A program made the translations under genes and the position numbers. Of a stretch of DNA of 64,000 nt, positions 47,481 through 58,369 are shown one piece after another. Source of the DNA: Tubulanus polymorphus (taxonomy: Eukaryota > Nemertea > Palaeonemertea > Tubulaniformes > Tubulanidae); contig NC_134025.1 in the NCBI RefSeq assembly GCF_964204645.1, forward strand, positions 14,267,001 through 14,331,000, in the 5' to 3' direction. The notes under the pieces were generated by a model, which worked only from the letters and a program-made list of their open reading frames with translations, was not told the origin of the DNA and searched no databases. How positions within the stretch are numbered: position 1 is the stretch's first letter; each line of letters starts with the position of its first letter.

Positions 47481-49972
47481 TGAAACTAGTTGGTTTGTGT
47501 TTCACACATGGCCTCCACGTGCGAGTGAGCACTAATCATTAGACTACTGCACACACACACGCTCGTACTACTACAGTAAACACTACTGTAATGCACTTCC
47601 ATATGGTATTGGCAACGTGTGTGCGTGGGGGGCCAGAAACTTAAAAAAAATGAATTCGAATCACAACGAACTCTAACAATGAAATACAATATATATATAT
47701 ATATACGTTTATTAAGATGATAAGTAATAGAGCAATGAAATATTATCTAAAACCAATCACTAAACCGAACCATATTTCACCCAAGTTATACCAATCCCAA
47801 CCGTATTGTGTGACCAAATATCATCTCAAAATTAACCCAACTAGTTACAAAATATAAACTTTGATTGTTGCATTATTTCCTGAATAATTTTATCTAAGAA
47901 CAATTGAATTAAATTTTGAATTAAGATATTTGAATTAAAGATATTTGAATTAAAGATACTCAACAGTGTCCAAATACAATCGCGCTGTCAAACCGTAACA
48001 CGTTGCTCCTTGAGTAATAACGGAATTTGGAAATACGGAAGATTAAAGTTCTGTCCTGATCACCAACTAATCAACGCCAAAATACACGGAAATAGTACCA
48101 GTACGATAACCCAATAGTAGTTGAAACGAATTACGAACCTGTTTAGTTGAACCAATAGTCTAGTTGTAGACGATGAATGAACAAATCGATCTTCTGTATA
48201 TGACGATGATCACGAAATTCAGATCGCTTTTCAAATCGGAATAAACTCCATAAAACTTGCAAATCTCTACATGAGTATTGTAGAAAAAGTATGATTTTAG
48301 TAGTCGCATATCTTTACTACTGATATAAATTCGCAGTTATATATAAATTATCTAACTAAAACTGCTATTATAAAAGAATTGTTGCTATTGCAAAACTTCT
48401 CTTGTAGAAAAATACTTCACTTGATAACGGAATTTCCATCTTCAGTAATCCAGCTAACAACGATGAATGAAAATCCTTTCAAAAATCCATGACAAATCAA
48501 ATTGAATTCAGTGCAGCGATTAAGAATTAGTTAATCCTTTGATAGGAATAAAACTAAAATAGCGGGAAGCTGTGTGGCAACCCCTGCTGATGTTTCAAGT
48601 TCCAAAAAACAACTCTCATCCCAGTCTAACAGGATGTCACATGGCCTTCAAATTCGGAGAAATCTAAGTAGCACTCAGAAATAGTAAAATAGTTCAAACT
48701 AAAAATGATGAAATACATATCAAATATACCACCAAGTGTAGGTTCTGTGATGAAAGAATAAAAGTAACTAATTGGAAAATCTTAGAAATTTATGAAGATT
48801 ATTGAAAACCCAGAATTAATGAAATGTACCTATACAAAACATAGTACCATGCCTAAAAAGACTAATCAGCTGATACTGCAAAGCTGCGCCCCAACCATCG
48901 AATTTTGAGAATACGGCCAAACGGAGAACTCACCAAAAGGAGAACAGCAGTTTCCCACCCAAGATTGCAAATACCGGGTTAGATACAAATTCCCGGAAAA
49001 ATATACCAAGTATGTATCCTTTAGCTATTACTATATATTGTAGATTATATAAGTGAACTAATCCTATCTACCTCAATAGAAAATACACCTTAAATAGACA
49101 AGGGTCACACTACTATTTAGTGATACTGTAATAACACTGTTTGCAAGTGCGTGCACGTTTTGACATTTCATCAGCAGAAGATGAGCGGTGTGTTTTCTGC
49201 TTGATAGAATTTGTAATAAATTGTTATTTCCTGTGACCTGAAAATACTTAGCAGCAAACTATAGGTATTGGTCGAGGTCTGAATTTTTTAGTGGTATTAA
49301 AACGATCTACTGACATAGGCCGATTTTTAATTACGGTACCGGTATGTTTCGAAGCTTCTACGGCCATACATTGGAAAAGATGGTCAAGACTATTTAGCCA
49401 CCCTCTGATTTGTGAGATCATATGAATTTTATTCAAATATTGTTTCCAAAATAAATTTTGGATGTGGACCATAAACAAATGTGTTTTTGGCCTTGATTTG
49501 ACTACAAAATAATTATTTCATAAAGATAAAATGAAATAATAGAACTTTGAATTCACGAATTAATAAGATTTTTCATAAACAATGCCCTTGCCAAACAGGC
49601 TCCAGTTTTCACGGTAAACCACACTTTGCCCATCGGCAATTTATCATTCTTGAGATTGATGTAGATCTGTTGAGAAAATTATGGAGGTGGTGGGTGTTAG
49701 GGTCTAGGGGAGAAGTTGAGAGTTAGGTCGTAATAGCACTGTGCGGGAAATCTATATTTTGAATCGGCAGTCGCGCTTCAATTCATCTAACAAAGCATAG
49801 CCTACATGTTCAATAAGAGTAGTCATTGTTTAAATTCAGGCACAATGCGTTTGTCTTGAGTGATAGATTGGAAGATTATAGATAGGGCTCCTCTTGGGAC
49901 TCTACTAATTATTGTTCATTTTAGTATGAACATGTTCTAGTGATTTGGATATCGTCAGAGTCATCCTTAGCA
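47481..49972. repeat. Composite older repeat, interrupted at 47587-49107 and at 49973
   Basis: 47481-47586 and 49108-49640 correspond to the uninterrupted copy at 15440-16230. 49640-49972 corresponds to 46370-46840. The repeat is therefore a mosaic later hit by two insertions. Confidence 0.7.
47587..49107. mobile_element. 1.52-kb insertion with TG...CA ends and 6-bp flanking repeat
   Basis: The element begins TGTAATGCACTTCCATATGG and ends GACAAGGGTCA, with CACTAC on both sides (47581-47586 and 49108-49113). The uninterrupted paralogue at 15625 has this site once. TG...CA ends without inverted repeats suggest a solo LTR, although 1.5 kb is long for one. An AT-rich TATA-like run lies at 47689. 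No ORF. Confidence 0.6.
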
Positions 49973-50291
49973 TGTACTCAAGACATAAACAATGTCGTAG
50001 AAAGTACAGACTAGCGAAGATTCGATACCGAAATACCAACAACGGAGCCAGCAACGACCAGCGTATGATATGAAATGCACCCAGATTTATTCCTGAACAC
50101 GTATTTATACCTTGACACAATAACAAACAGTAACAATGATTTTGACCAGTACGGAGAGCATTTTGACTTAACAATAGAGGTAATACACACTTTAAATTCA
50201 GCTTATGATAAGGATTATCAGTTTTACAATGAGGTTTATACACAGTTTACAATGAGGTTTATACACAGTTTATCGAACGATATTTCCAACA
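49973..50291 (-). repeat. 3' LTR of the BEL/Pao element
   Basis: On the minus strand it starts TGTTGGAAATATCGTTCGAT and ends ...GAGTACA, 319 bp with TG...CA ends. A TATA-like GGTATAAATACG and a following AATAAA (about 50104-50080) suggest promoter and polyadenylation signals. The stop codon of pol lies just inside the LTR. About 130 bp of it recur at 54127-54257 and in the duplicated copy. Confidence 0.75.
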
Positions 50292-50660
50292 TCTTCCCGG
50301 CCGCGAGAAATACGCTCCATCGCGATTTTAGCAGCTTTGCGTGAGCTGCGTCGTTTCACAGGCATATTCGCACGCGCGTTTGGAATTATAAAAGTCTGTT
50401 CAGACAATTCACATTCAGAACGAATTTCCAGTGGATAGAGTTTATTAATCGGTCGTGACGTACGACCTGATGCTGTGCGAACTACAGCCGAACGAACTCG
50501 ATTATCCAGTCCACGATTCAAACTTTCAACTGCAGCTAACTTCCAATTGATACGTTTCGAGTCTGCATGTATTTGGACGACATCGCCAACTTTGATAACT
50601 TCCCAGTTATCACCATACGTTACGTGTCGTTCTCTGAGTGCTGTTAAGTACTCGTGTTGC
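50270..50660 (-). pseudogene. BEL/Pao pol C-terminal DUF5641 segment
   Basis: Read from about 50660: WQHEYLTALRERHVTYG-like sequence, VGDVVQIHADSKRINWKL, then SLNRGLDNRVRSAVVRTASG and TSRPINKLYPLEI. This is the DUF5641 tail that follows BEL/Pao integrases. It is frame-shifted relative to the integrase ORF (break near 50700) and runs into the 3' LTR, ending at 50270. Confidence 0.8.
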
Positions 50661-50710
50661 CATCTGCACCAAAAGTGTTATTATTTGCGTGCGGCGGGCG
50701 TAGCGTGCAT

Positions 50711-51808
50711 TTAACTGTGTAAACCATAGTCAGGGTCATTCAATTCATCCTCATTGATGATATGACGAGGCAAAGTCGTCAAACGTCGGCCATTCAATAA
50801 ATGAGATGGCGTTAACGGAACCAGACCTGGAAAACTCGAGGAAACAAAAGTTAGCGGTCTGTCATTAATTACAGATTCACTTTCAACAATTAAAGTTCGC
50901 AATTCATCGAAATTCACTTGCGCACGACCCAAGGCTTTCTTAAGACATAATTTTACGATGCCAATAAGTCTTTCCCAAAACCCACTATGCCAGGGGGCGC
51001 TTTTTGGGATAAAACGCCATTCTATATGTCTAGAAGCCATGAAATTCTTAATTTCAGGAGATCGGAATAATTTATCTAATTCATAAGATGCACAAATGAA
51101 TGTTGATGTGTTGTCGCTTATAACAATTCTAGGTAGTGATCGACGACCACAAAATCGACGAAAAGCTTGAATGAATGAATCTACGCCTAAGTCGGGCACG
51201 AGCTCTAAATGAATAGCCCGAGACACAGCACAAGTGAAGAGACATATATACGACTTCATTAATCCGCCCAAATTGCTTTTTACATTTAACGGTCCTGCAA
51301 AATCAATGCCCGATATTGCAAATGGGGGAGATTCATTCACTCTTACAGCTTGAAGTGGTGCTGAATCTGGAAGTTTGTACGGACGTCCAGATAGTATTTT
51401 ATAAACAAAGCATGTACGTAAAATCGATTTAATACGCTGACGTATACTGGGAATCCAAAATCTTTCCCGAATGAAACAAATAGTCTCCTCTGCTCCTTCG
51501 TGCATTATTACAGAATGAGCATGGAGTATATACAAACGAGTGAAATGTGAAAACTTGGGCAATAAAGCTGGAAACTTAGTTGAACTTGGCAATTGTGCAT
51601 TATGAATCCTCCCAGACAAACGCAAAATGCCACCCTCGTCTACGAATAATTTCAATTGTCTAGCAATTGCCGGTAGACTAGACGATCTCGAATTTAGTTT
51701 GTTAATAATTTGCCCAAACTCTCGTTTCTGACAACTAAGTACCCAATACTTTTCAGCTATTTCTAATTCATTCACGTCGATTTCATCAGTGTTAATGTTA
51801 CGTTTCAT
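50711..51808 (-). CDS. BEL/Pao integrase region
   Basis: A 365-codon open frame. It begins in the spacer after RNase H (MKRNINTDEIDVNELEIAEK). A zinc-binding region follows (MHEGAEETICFIRERFW, then RTCFVYK, where the last expected cysteine is tyrosine). The DDE core has aspartates in SGIDFAGPL and VISDNTSTF and a glutamate in GFWERLIGIVK. Integrase inserts the DNA copy into the genome. It ends SHLLNGRRLTTLPRHIINED and a stop near the DUF5641 break. The core looks complete, but the missing zinc ligand and flanking frameshifts make activity unlikely. Confidence 0.88.
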   Translation of the reverse strand: MKRNINTDEIDVNELEIAEKYWVLSCQKREFGQIINKLNSRSSSLPAIARQLKLFVDEGGILRLSGRIHNAQLPSSTKFPALLPKFSHFTRLYILHAHSVIMHEGAEETICFIRERFWIPSIRQRIKSILRTCFVYKILSGRPYKLPDSAPLQAVRVNESPPFAISGIDFAGPLNVKSNLGGLMKSYICLFTCAVSRAIHLELVPDLGVDSFIQAFRRFCGRRSLPRIVISDNTSTFICASYELDKLFRSPEIKNFMASRHIEWRFIPKSAPWHSGFWERLIGIVKLCLKKALGRAQVNFDELRTLIVESESVINDRPLTFVSSSFPGLVPLTPSHLLNGRRLTTLPRHIINEDELNDPDYGLHS

Positions 51809-51917
51809 ACATCTATCTACAAAGCGTTTTACGTATGCTGTTACCCTTAGTAACTTGCTAAGTGAGCTGTAACTCTCTAAATCGATTATCTCTGAGATAT
51901 CATTTTCAATGACGGTA

Positions 51918-53044
51918 TCAATACTGTTTAAAACTTGAGCAATTTGATCTGTCGCTCATAACATTATTTACACAAACGTCAGTGGACGCGCGGTCTTGAT
52001 TAAACGGTTCATAACAACCAGAAATTCCGGCGATTAAATTAGGACCGTGCCACCACAAAACCGATTTATGGAGCATTTCTGCTGATACTCCTCTAGTCAT
52101 CAAATCTTCTGGATTTTCTGTAGTGTTTCTTTAGTGTTACAATAATGCCAATTCTCCATATTTACAAGATTTCGAATTTCAGCTACCCTGTTAGAAACAA
52201 AAACAGGAAGTTGCTTATTTGAGAATAACCAATGTAATACTTTCTTACTGTCAGACCAGAAGTAAATATCTAACCTTAATCCGTTCAATGAATTTTCGAC
52301 AAATTTTGACAATCGCGATGCGATTAGTGCCGCCAATAATTCTAGTTCTGGTATACTACGTGGTTTAATCGGGGCCACGCGATTTTTTGACATGATTAAG
52401 GATACATTTTCACCATATTTCAAATATGCAACAGCACCATAAGCTGCTTTACGTGCGTCAGCGAATATGTGGACCTCACATTGTTCCTGATTGCTAATTA
52501 CAGATTCACAATAACGACGCGCTAAATCTGAATCGAAGATCCGTTTCAAATTAGCATTGATAGCAAACCATTCATCTCTTAAATCGTCTGGTAAGGGATC
52601 ATCCAAATTAAATTTACCTTTCCAAATTTTTTGTATGAATATTTTGGCAGCTATTAATACAGGACTAAAAAAGCCGAGAGGATCAAAAACCTTTGCCGTG
52701 TTTCTGGTAACCTCTCGTTTTGTACACAAACCAATATTAACTGGAAGTTCACGAGTCGCCAATTTCAATGTATCAATTTGCGAATTCCAATTGATACCCA
52801 ATAATTTGACGACTTGGGTTTCACTTAGAACATTGTTGTTCTTGGCGAGATCGTAAAGTTCCGGACAATTGGTAATCCATTCTCGTAAATTGAAACCTGC
52901 GTCCAGTAATAGCGATCTGGAAATATCGAAATAAGAAACGATAGACTCGGTAGAATCAGAACCGGAATCAATATTGTCGACATAAATATTATTACGCATG
53001 TCATTTGATACGTTACCAGGTTTTTGTTCTAAATGGTACTTCAA
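51918..53044 (-). CDS. BEL/Pao reverse transcriptase C-terminus and RNase H
   Basis: The ORF 53044-52100 carries NIYVDNIDSGSD, which corresponds to the reverse-transcriptase active-site box with N in place of the second D. FDPLGFFSPVLIAAKIFIQ and WKGKFNLDDPLPDDLRDEW follow. The RNase H domain has acidic residues in VHIFADARKAAYGAVAYL, IPELELLAALIASRL and YFWSDSKKVLHWL. A frameshift near 52100 continues in MMTRGVSAEMLHKSVLWWHG (52103-51918). The substituted active-site residue and frameshift make it non-functional. Confidence 0.85.
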
Positions 53045-53092
53045 TGTAGCGCTTAGAATAAATGGCGAACTAGTTGCTCCAAAAAGTACTAC

Positions 53093-53521
53093 TTAAAATC
53101 GATAGACCTGAAATTTACTTTCTGGGTCGGAGGGATCCGAGAGCCATAAGAAACGTACAAAGTCACGGTCGTCTTCATGAAGAATCACATGTAAAAATGC
53201 TTTTTCAATATCTGTACAGAAAGCATATTTATGCAATCGAAATCGATTCAAAATGGAACAAAGGCCATTAATCAAACAAGGACCTTTATGAAGACAATTG
53301 TTTAGACTCGGTTTACCATTCGCTCTGCAACTACAATTATAGACAATTCGAATCGGTGTTGTAACTCTCTCTTTAACTACTGCGTGGTGAGGTATGTAAT
53401 GACATGGCTTTTTATTCAAAACTTCCTCCTCGTCGACCAATTCAATAAAACCTCTTTCGATTTGTTTCTGAATTATCTCGTTATACTTGATAAGTGATTC
53501 AGATGTTAATCTGCGAGCCAT
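53093..53521 (-). CDS. BEL/Pao reverse transcriptase N-terminus
   Basis: Reads HYIPHHAVVKERVTTPIRIV then YNCSCRANGKPSLNNCLHKG and FCTDIEKAFLHVILHEDDRD, with the first catalytic aspartate in CTDIEKAFLH. It ends at an in-frame stop (53093-53095) after FQVYRF; the same frame continues beyond the stop into the next ORF. A frameshift separates it from the protease on the other side (about 53521-53582). Confidence 0.85.
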   Translation of the reverse strand: MARRLTSESLIKYNEIIQKQIERGFIELVDEEEVLNKKPCHYIPHHAVVKERVTTPIRIVYNCSCRANGKPSLNNCLHKGPCLINGLCSILNRFRLHKYAFCTDIEKAFLHVILHEDDRDFVRFLWLSDPSDPESKFQVYRF

Positions 53522-53581
53522 CGATCTTGTTCTAGATCTACATATACTGTAATTATCAGGTAACCTTAAGTGATCAGATTT

Positions 53582-54126
53582 TCAAGGTAAACAGGCTATA
53601 TACCGGCCATCTTGGAATTCGATGTTATTTTTACAATAGTTATCATAAAAACAAATATCCGTGTCTTTCTCATCAGCAATGCCTATAGATTCTAATTTCC
53701 AATAATTCTCAAGATCAATATCTTCTTGGTCATGTGAAGTAATGACACTCATTATTTGGGCGTTAGAATCACACCCATTCATATAAGGACCTGATAATAG
53801 GTACCCTAGCTTCGACCAAACAGCGGTAGGACCTGTACCACGAATTACCCGGTCCCCCACAAACGACCAATAATAGTCAACACCAATCAGTACAGAAATT
53901 TCAAAGCAGTCCGAATCGACAGTTGTGTTGGCTAGTTTGAGACCTTGAAGGTAAGGGTATCTATTAACGGCCGATTCAACATTCGTTGTTAACGGAGATG
54001 CCAAAGCTGGATAAACAATAGCATCGACGGCAATTCTTTCACCAGTCATGGTTTCAACAAAAATACGCACTACATCTAGGTTTCTTTGACCTTGTTTAAT
54101 TGCACCAAAAATAGAAACATTGACTT
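53582..54126 (-). CDS. BEL/Pao aspartic protease region (DUF1758), N-terminally truncated
   Basis: The retained part reads VNVSIFGAIKQGQRNLDVVR, then ISVLIGVDYYWSFVGDRVIR and TGPTAVWSKLGYLLSGP, typical of the end of the DUF1758 protease domain and its link to reverse transcriptase. The catalytic Asp region lies upstream and has been deleted: the frame enters LTR sequence at 54127. The N-terminal residues encoded beyond 54126 are therefore not native. Confidence 0.82.
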
Positions 54127-54965
54127 TTTCTGACTTAACAATAGAGTTAATACACACTTTAAATTCAGCTTATGATAAGGATTATCAGTTTTACAATGAG
54201 GTTTATACACAGTTTACAATGAGGTTTATACACAGTTTATCGAACGATATTTCCAACAAACAACGAACGATCAAGCGTGTGGCAGCAGTCTTATTTTGTC
54301 ATTGGAAATTGGGCCTCAGATGCGCCAAAAAACCTTGAAATTTCAAAATTTTTGTGGGGGAAGTCCCCAAACCCCCAATAAGGGGCTTCGCACCTTTGGT
54401 GCTCGCGACTGCTGGCTTGGAGAGGTTTGTCTTACAAGAGAATGCAGACTGGAATTGCCGATTGATGATGTTAGCTTTGTGCTGCTTTGAGTTCTGAAGT
54501 TTTCCTTGTTCTTTTAGCATTGCTTAATGCTTATGTTTAATTGCACCAAAAATAGAAACATTGACTTTTTCTGACTTAACAACAGAGTTAATACACACTT
54601 TAAATTCAGCTTATGATAAGGATTATCAGTTTTACAATGAGGTTTATACACAGTTTACAATGAGGTTTATACACAGTTTATCGAACGATATTTCCAACAA
54701 ACAACGAACGATCAACCGTGTGGCAGCAGTCTTATTTTGTCATTGGAAATTGGGCCTCAGATGCGCCAAAAAACCTTGAAATTTCAAAATTTTTGTGGGG
54801 GAAGTCCCCAAACCCCCAATAAGGGGCTTCGCACCTTTGGTGCTCGCGACTGCTGGCTTGGAGAGGTTTGTCTTACAAGAGAATGCAGACTGGAATTGCC
54901 GATTGATGATGTTAGCTTTGTGCTGCTTTGAGTTCTGAAGTTTTCCTTGTTCTTTTAGCATTGCG
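54093..54965. repeat. 441-bp tandem duplication across the BEL deletion junction
   Basis: Copy 1 runs from 54093 to about 54524 and copy 2 from 54534 to 54965, with very few differences (AACAATAGAG/AACAACAGAG, ATCAAGCGTG/ATCAACCGTG). Each holds the protease fragment GTTTAATTGCACCAAAAATA, the LTR fragment and 270 bp of flank (GGGGGAAGTCCCCAAACCCC). The duplication followed the deletion and is young. The repeated 64-codon ORFs in it are a by-product. Confidence 0.92.
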
Positions 54966-56990
54966 ATGTCAGAGCTGTTGGTGTTTGGGTTATGTTATGG
55001 TTGTTGGTTGGCAGTCTGCCAGAAGTATGTTAAATTGCGGCACAAATTTTAGTGGTAATACTTATTGGGTTGTCTTCTATCGTGAAGCAAGTAGAATAGA
55101 TACGCAGAGGTCAGGCCAATAAGCTTTGAAAGGATGATGCAATATTCATCGATAAAAACGCGAAAAACAGCGGAAATTCTCCGCTTTCTATAAGTAACTT
55201 GCGTTGACCAATATTTGTGTTTCTGACGTGAATACGGGAAATTCTAGGAATTTCGGTGCCTCTGACGTAATTATGGGAGTAACAAAATGGTGAGCAATTC
55301 ATTTTGACATTCGTGCCGTGCTTAGTTCGCTTAAAGTTTGTTCATTGTGAGGATTATAATTGAGTCAGCTATCTAATTTAGTACCCCGAACTTAGTAAAT
55401 GTGGCCCTAGCTTGGATTTGTCTTGTCATTAACGGTCTATTAATCTGCTCGAATATTCATGTGCCATTTTGTAGGATTAACATTATCATTTTCCAGTCAT
55501 TGAAGAGTCTTATTATATGTTTATTTTAAATTTGATGCTCGTCGTTTTGAATCCGTCTCCCCACCTCTTGTATTGTGCTAAAACCTCAGATTCAATCGAT
55601 ACGCTACATCGTCAACATGCGTACAATCGAAGAGGCCAAAACCCGGCGCTGCGCTGATTGACATTAGACTGTTAGATTCTCTTTTGGTTTAGCGTTTATT
55701 TTATGAAGTAAATAATTATTGATAATGTCGATTACTGATGATATAGTTTACAGGATGAAAAGGTTAAGGTACACTGTCATAATAGAGTGCAAAACTGTCA
55801 TCAATTTATTCACTCAATCGCTGTGTATAAATCACCGCACAAATTTTAGCGGTCGATGCTTTTAATCAACATATGTTGACATTCTAATATAAGAATATGT
55901 ATAATATTTACCATAGTAAAAAACTCAACCGAAATATACCTTATGTGAAACCTAATTGTTTTTGGGCCTGCTCTGATTCAAGATGGCCGACTCCATCTAC
56001 TTTCAATGCAGAAACTTCCCGTATACAGGATAACTCGAAAAACCATTTGAGAAATTTTTATGGTATCTGTATGATATGAAAAGGAACTGTATTGTCCTGG
56101 GAACTTCTCCGATTCAAGATGGCCGACTTATGACCTACTTTCTGATCAAAATGGCATGTTTTGAACTGTTTATCAGTACGCTTTACTGCCACAATTCATT
56201 TTGCACATCCCTTTGGTGCCACATCTGATTCAACCAACGTTTCAATGGTCCCACAATTTTTTCATGTGACTCACTGCGCCCGAGAAATAAACATCTGTGG
56301 ATCTCTTGTTCAATTGTTATTGTCTTAATTAGCTTAATTAGTTCGTTTATTGACGATGAATTTGCGGTTTATTACCTTAACACTGTTCGCGTAGCAGCGC
56401 TGGTATGTAATCGATACGTATGTAATATATGTACATACATGTGGATGTATATGCTGTGCTATTTTGCACTCTCAATAATAGCGTGTATCATTAATATTGT
56501 CGTACGGTGTCTGTACCAGAGAAAGAAGTTTATAATTGAAATAAGTTTTATTAGGAATGCTTTATTATCGTGAATCATCATTTGAACTATTTCTGTGGCA
56601 ATTATGAATAAGCGTGCTCCTCTTTTAATTTCGTTAGATACCTCGTTAATGAATACTTACTTACGTGAAAAATATAAGTAGATTGGTAAAATCGATTTTA
56701 CGGCTCTTTCTTGCCACCGTAAATACTAACAAGTATGTTTTTTTAGGGCCTTTTTCTTAGCTCCACATACAAAAAATGGTTCTAGATCTTCTAGAATGAT
56801 AAATTTTCCGTTTTAAAAAACAGTAAATCACCAAAGTTTTGATATTTTCCGTTTCTTAACCTAAATTTGATCTATTTTCCGAAAAATATTCAGTCCAATA
56901 TTTTGAGCTTGAAATTTTTAAGGGACCGCATTAATTGAAGGGCACCCCCAAATGATAAAATATTCAACGTTTATTTGTTATAAAAAGATT
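54966..56990. other. No gene recognised; one weak repeat block
   Basis: GATTCAAGATGGCCGACT occurs at 55976 and 56110. AACATCTGTGGATCTCTTGTTC near 56290 resembles the CCTCTTGTT repeat end at 46.9 kb, so 55960-56310 is probably an interspersed repeat. The rest shows nothing. Confidence 0.4.
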
Positions 56991-56994
56991 TTAT

Positions 56995-57300
56995 ATGGCA
57001 ATTTCAAAAAAGTTATTTAATAAGATAAAGCTGCAAAGCAGCAGTAACGGGTTTTCTGCACAGTCTTAGAATCCTGTTCAACGGTCTACAAGGTTTTATA
57101 AAAGGAAGGTCAACAAACAGTCACTATAGACCTAAATGAAGCCATGGCCGACTGGACCAGATGGTCTTATTTGACTAGCGGAGTCACGCAAGGTAGTATC
57201 CTAGGTCCTCTTCTCTTCACTGTTGTGATAAATGATATACACAGTAATCCAAAATATACTGGACCAAGTAAATTTCCAAAACGACCTAAACAATCTGTGT
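56995..57300 (+). pseudogene. LINE reverse transcriptase fragment, copy B of a composite repeat
   Basis: After the shared block with AGCTGCAAAGCAGC, shifting frames read GFIKGRSTN, then SGVTQGSILGPLLFTVVIND, the motif region before the catalytic box, then IHSNPKYTGPSKF. Close in order and wording to copy A at 1.7-2.0 kb, with different internal deletions. Confidence 0.65.
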
Positions 57301-57399
57301 TCCGTAGATGGTCAGAAACATGAAAGATGGGGTTCAGCCTAAAAGACATGATATGGATATTGGATACAAAGAATGCCAAGGTTCTGATACCCTTGTATT

Positions 57400-57830
57400 C
57401 GAGTGAGAAGATTATTTTGTTCGAATAAAGATTACTCATTATAATGAAAAGACCATTTAGTTCCATCAAAATTTTGTTGGAACAAAAACGCTTTGATCGA
57501 ACAATATACTTGTTCGAACAATTTTGTTCGATCGAACGATATGCTTTTCGTTCGAATGAAGACTTTTCTTCGTTCCAACAAAAAATTTTGTTGGAATAAA
57601 TGCTATGTTATTGTTCAAACGATAAACTTTTTGTTCCGACAAAAGAAATTGTTGAGCAAAAACTATTTTATTCAACTGGATATTTGAATGAAAACGATTC
57701 TGTTCAATCGAACTGTTTATTCGAAGGAAAAACCTTTCATTAAAAAAAAAATTGTTCGAACGAAAACAACTTTTTTCAACGAAATTTTCAATAAATATCT
57801 TCATTTTTATCAATAAAATATCGTTGATAA
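57400..57830. repeat. TTCGAAC-rich degenerate tract, copy B
   Basis: Same type of sequence as 2031-2560 (TGTTCGAACAATTTTGTTCG and similar words). The minus-strand ORF of 115 codons here is low-complexity. Confidence 0.65.
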
Positions 57831-57904
57831 TTGTGACTGATCATTGGAATTCAGAACCAGTTAATAACTAATATATGCCTTCTAATAAATCTTGATTCCT
57901 CCTT

Positions 57905-58015
57905 TACAGTGAATCCAGCTTACGGATAGGAGTGTGTTATATACTTTTATTTAGTAAATACCTAGTGCATTTGACAATGATCGGTATGTACTGTAGGAAA
58001 AATAGAGTATTGATA
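57905..58015. repeat. Composite repeat block shared with 4.62-4.73 kb
   Basis: TGTGTTATATACTTTTATTT and ATTTGACAATGATCGGTATG are collinear with the block at 4618-4735. Confidence 0.75.
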
Positions 58016-58133
58016 AATGGTTGAAATCTGCGGCCGAAATAAAGTGATAATTTCTTTTATTTTTATACCTCGTCGATACAACAGCTTTTCTCCGCTACAT
58101 CTCTTTGGCGTGTTTAGTTTTGGCCAACTCTTA

Positions 58134-58230
58134 ACACTTTCACTGCTGTGGACGTATATCTACGTCTTATCAAAAATTACATTAACTGCTATGGACGTAT
58201 ATGTACGTTTTCCAAACACTAGGAAGTGTC
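58134..58230. promoter_or_regulatory. piggyBac left terminal and subterminal repeats
   Basis: The TIR CACTTTCACTGCTG is followed by GACGTATATCTACGTC (palindrome) and, 40 bp on, CTGCTATGGACGTATATGTA with the next bases CGT. The direct repetition of CTGCT-TGGACGTATAT-TACGT suggests paired transposase-binding sites. The right end has no obvious counterpart beyond the TIR. Confidence 0.6.
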
Positions 58231-58369
58231 GGTCTCTGGCGTCTGTACCATAAACTAACTAGAGCTGTATGATTAATCCAAGTGCACGTAGACATATAGC
58301 GGCATTCAGTAATGTATGTTCGTAGTGTATTTATATTGATTTTGTGATGCTTGACGCTGTTGAATAGCA

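Larger units (their letters stand above)
49973..54257 (-). mobile_element. BEL/Pao LTR retrotransposon with internal deletion
   Basis: Minus strand. A 3' LTR (49973-50291) and pol (protease, reverse transcriptase, RNase H, integrase, DUF5641) are present. Gag and the start of the protease are missing: at 54126/54127 the truncated pol is fused to an LTR fragment (54127-54257). The shared word TGACTTAACAA at the join suggests a microhomology-mediated deletion. It sits in the mosaic repeat, whose homology to 46.8 kb breaks at 49972. Several stops and frameshifts make it inactive. Confidence 0.85.

Noticed and set aside
49968-49972. TAGCA as a target duplication of the BEL element
   Set aside because: The matching word at the right occurs about 700 bp beyond the LTR fragment and inside the duplicated block, not next to an LTR end.
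54296-54961. Repeated 64/73-codon ORFs on both strands
   Set aside because: They lie in the duplicated LTR/flank segment and appear twice only because of the tandem duplication; no domain.
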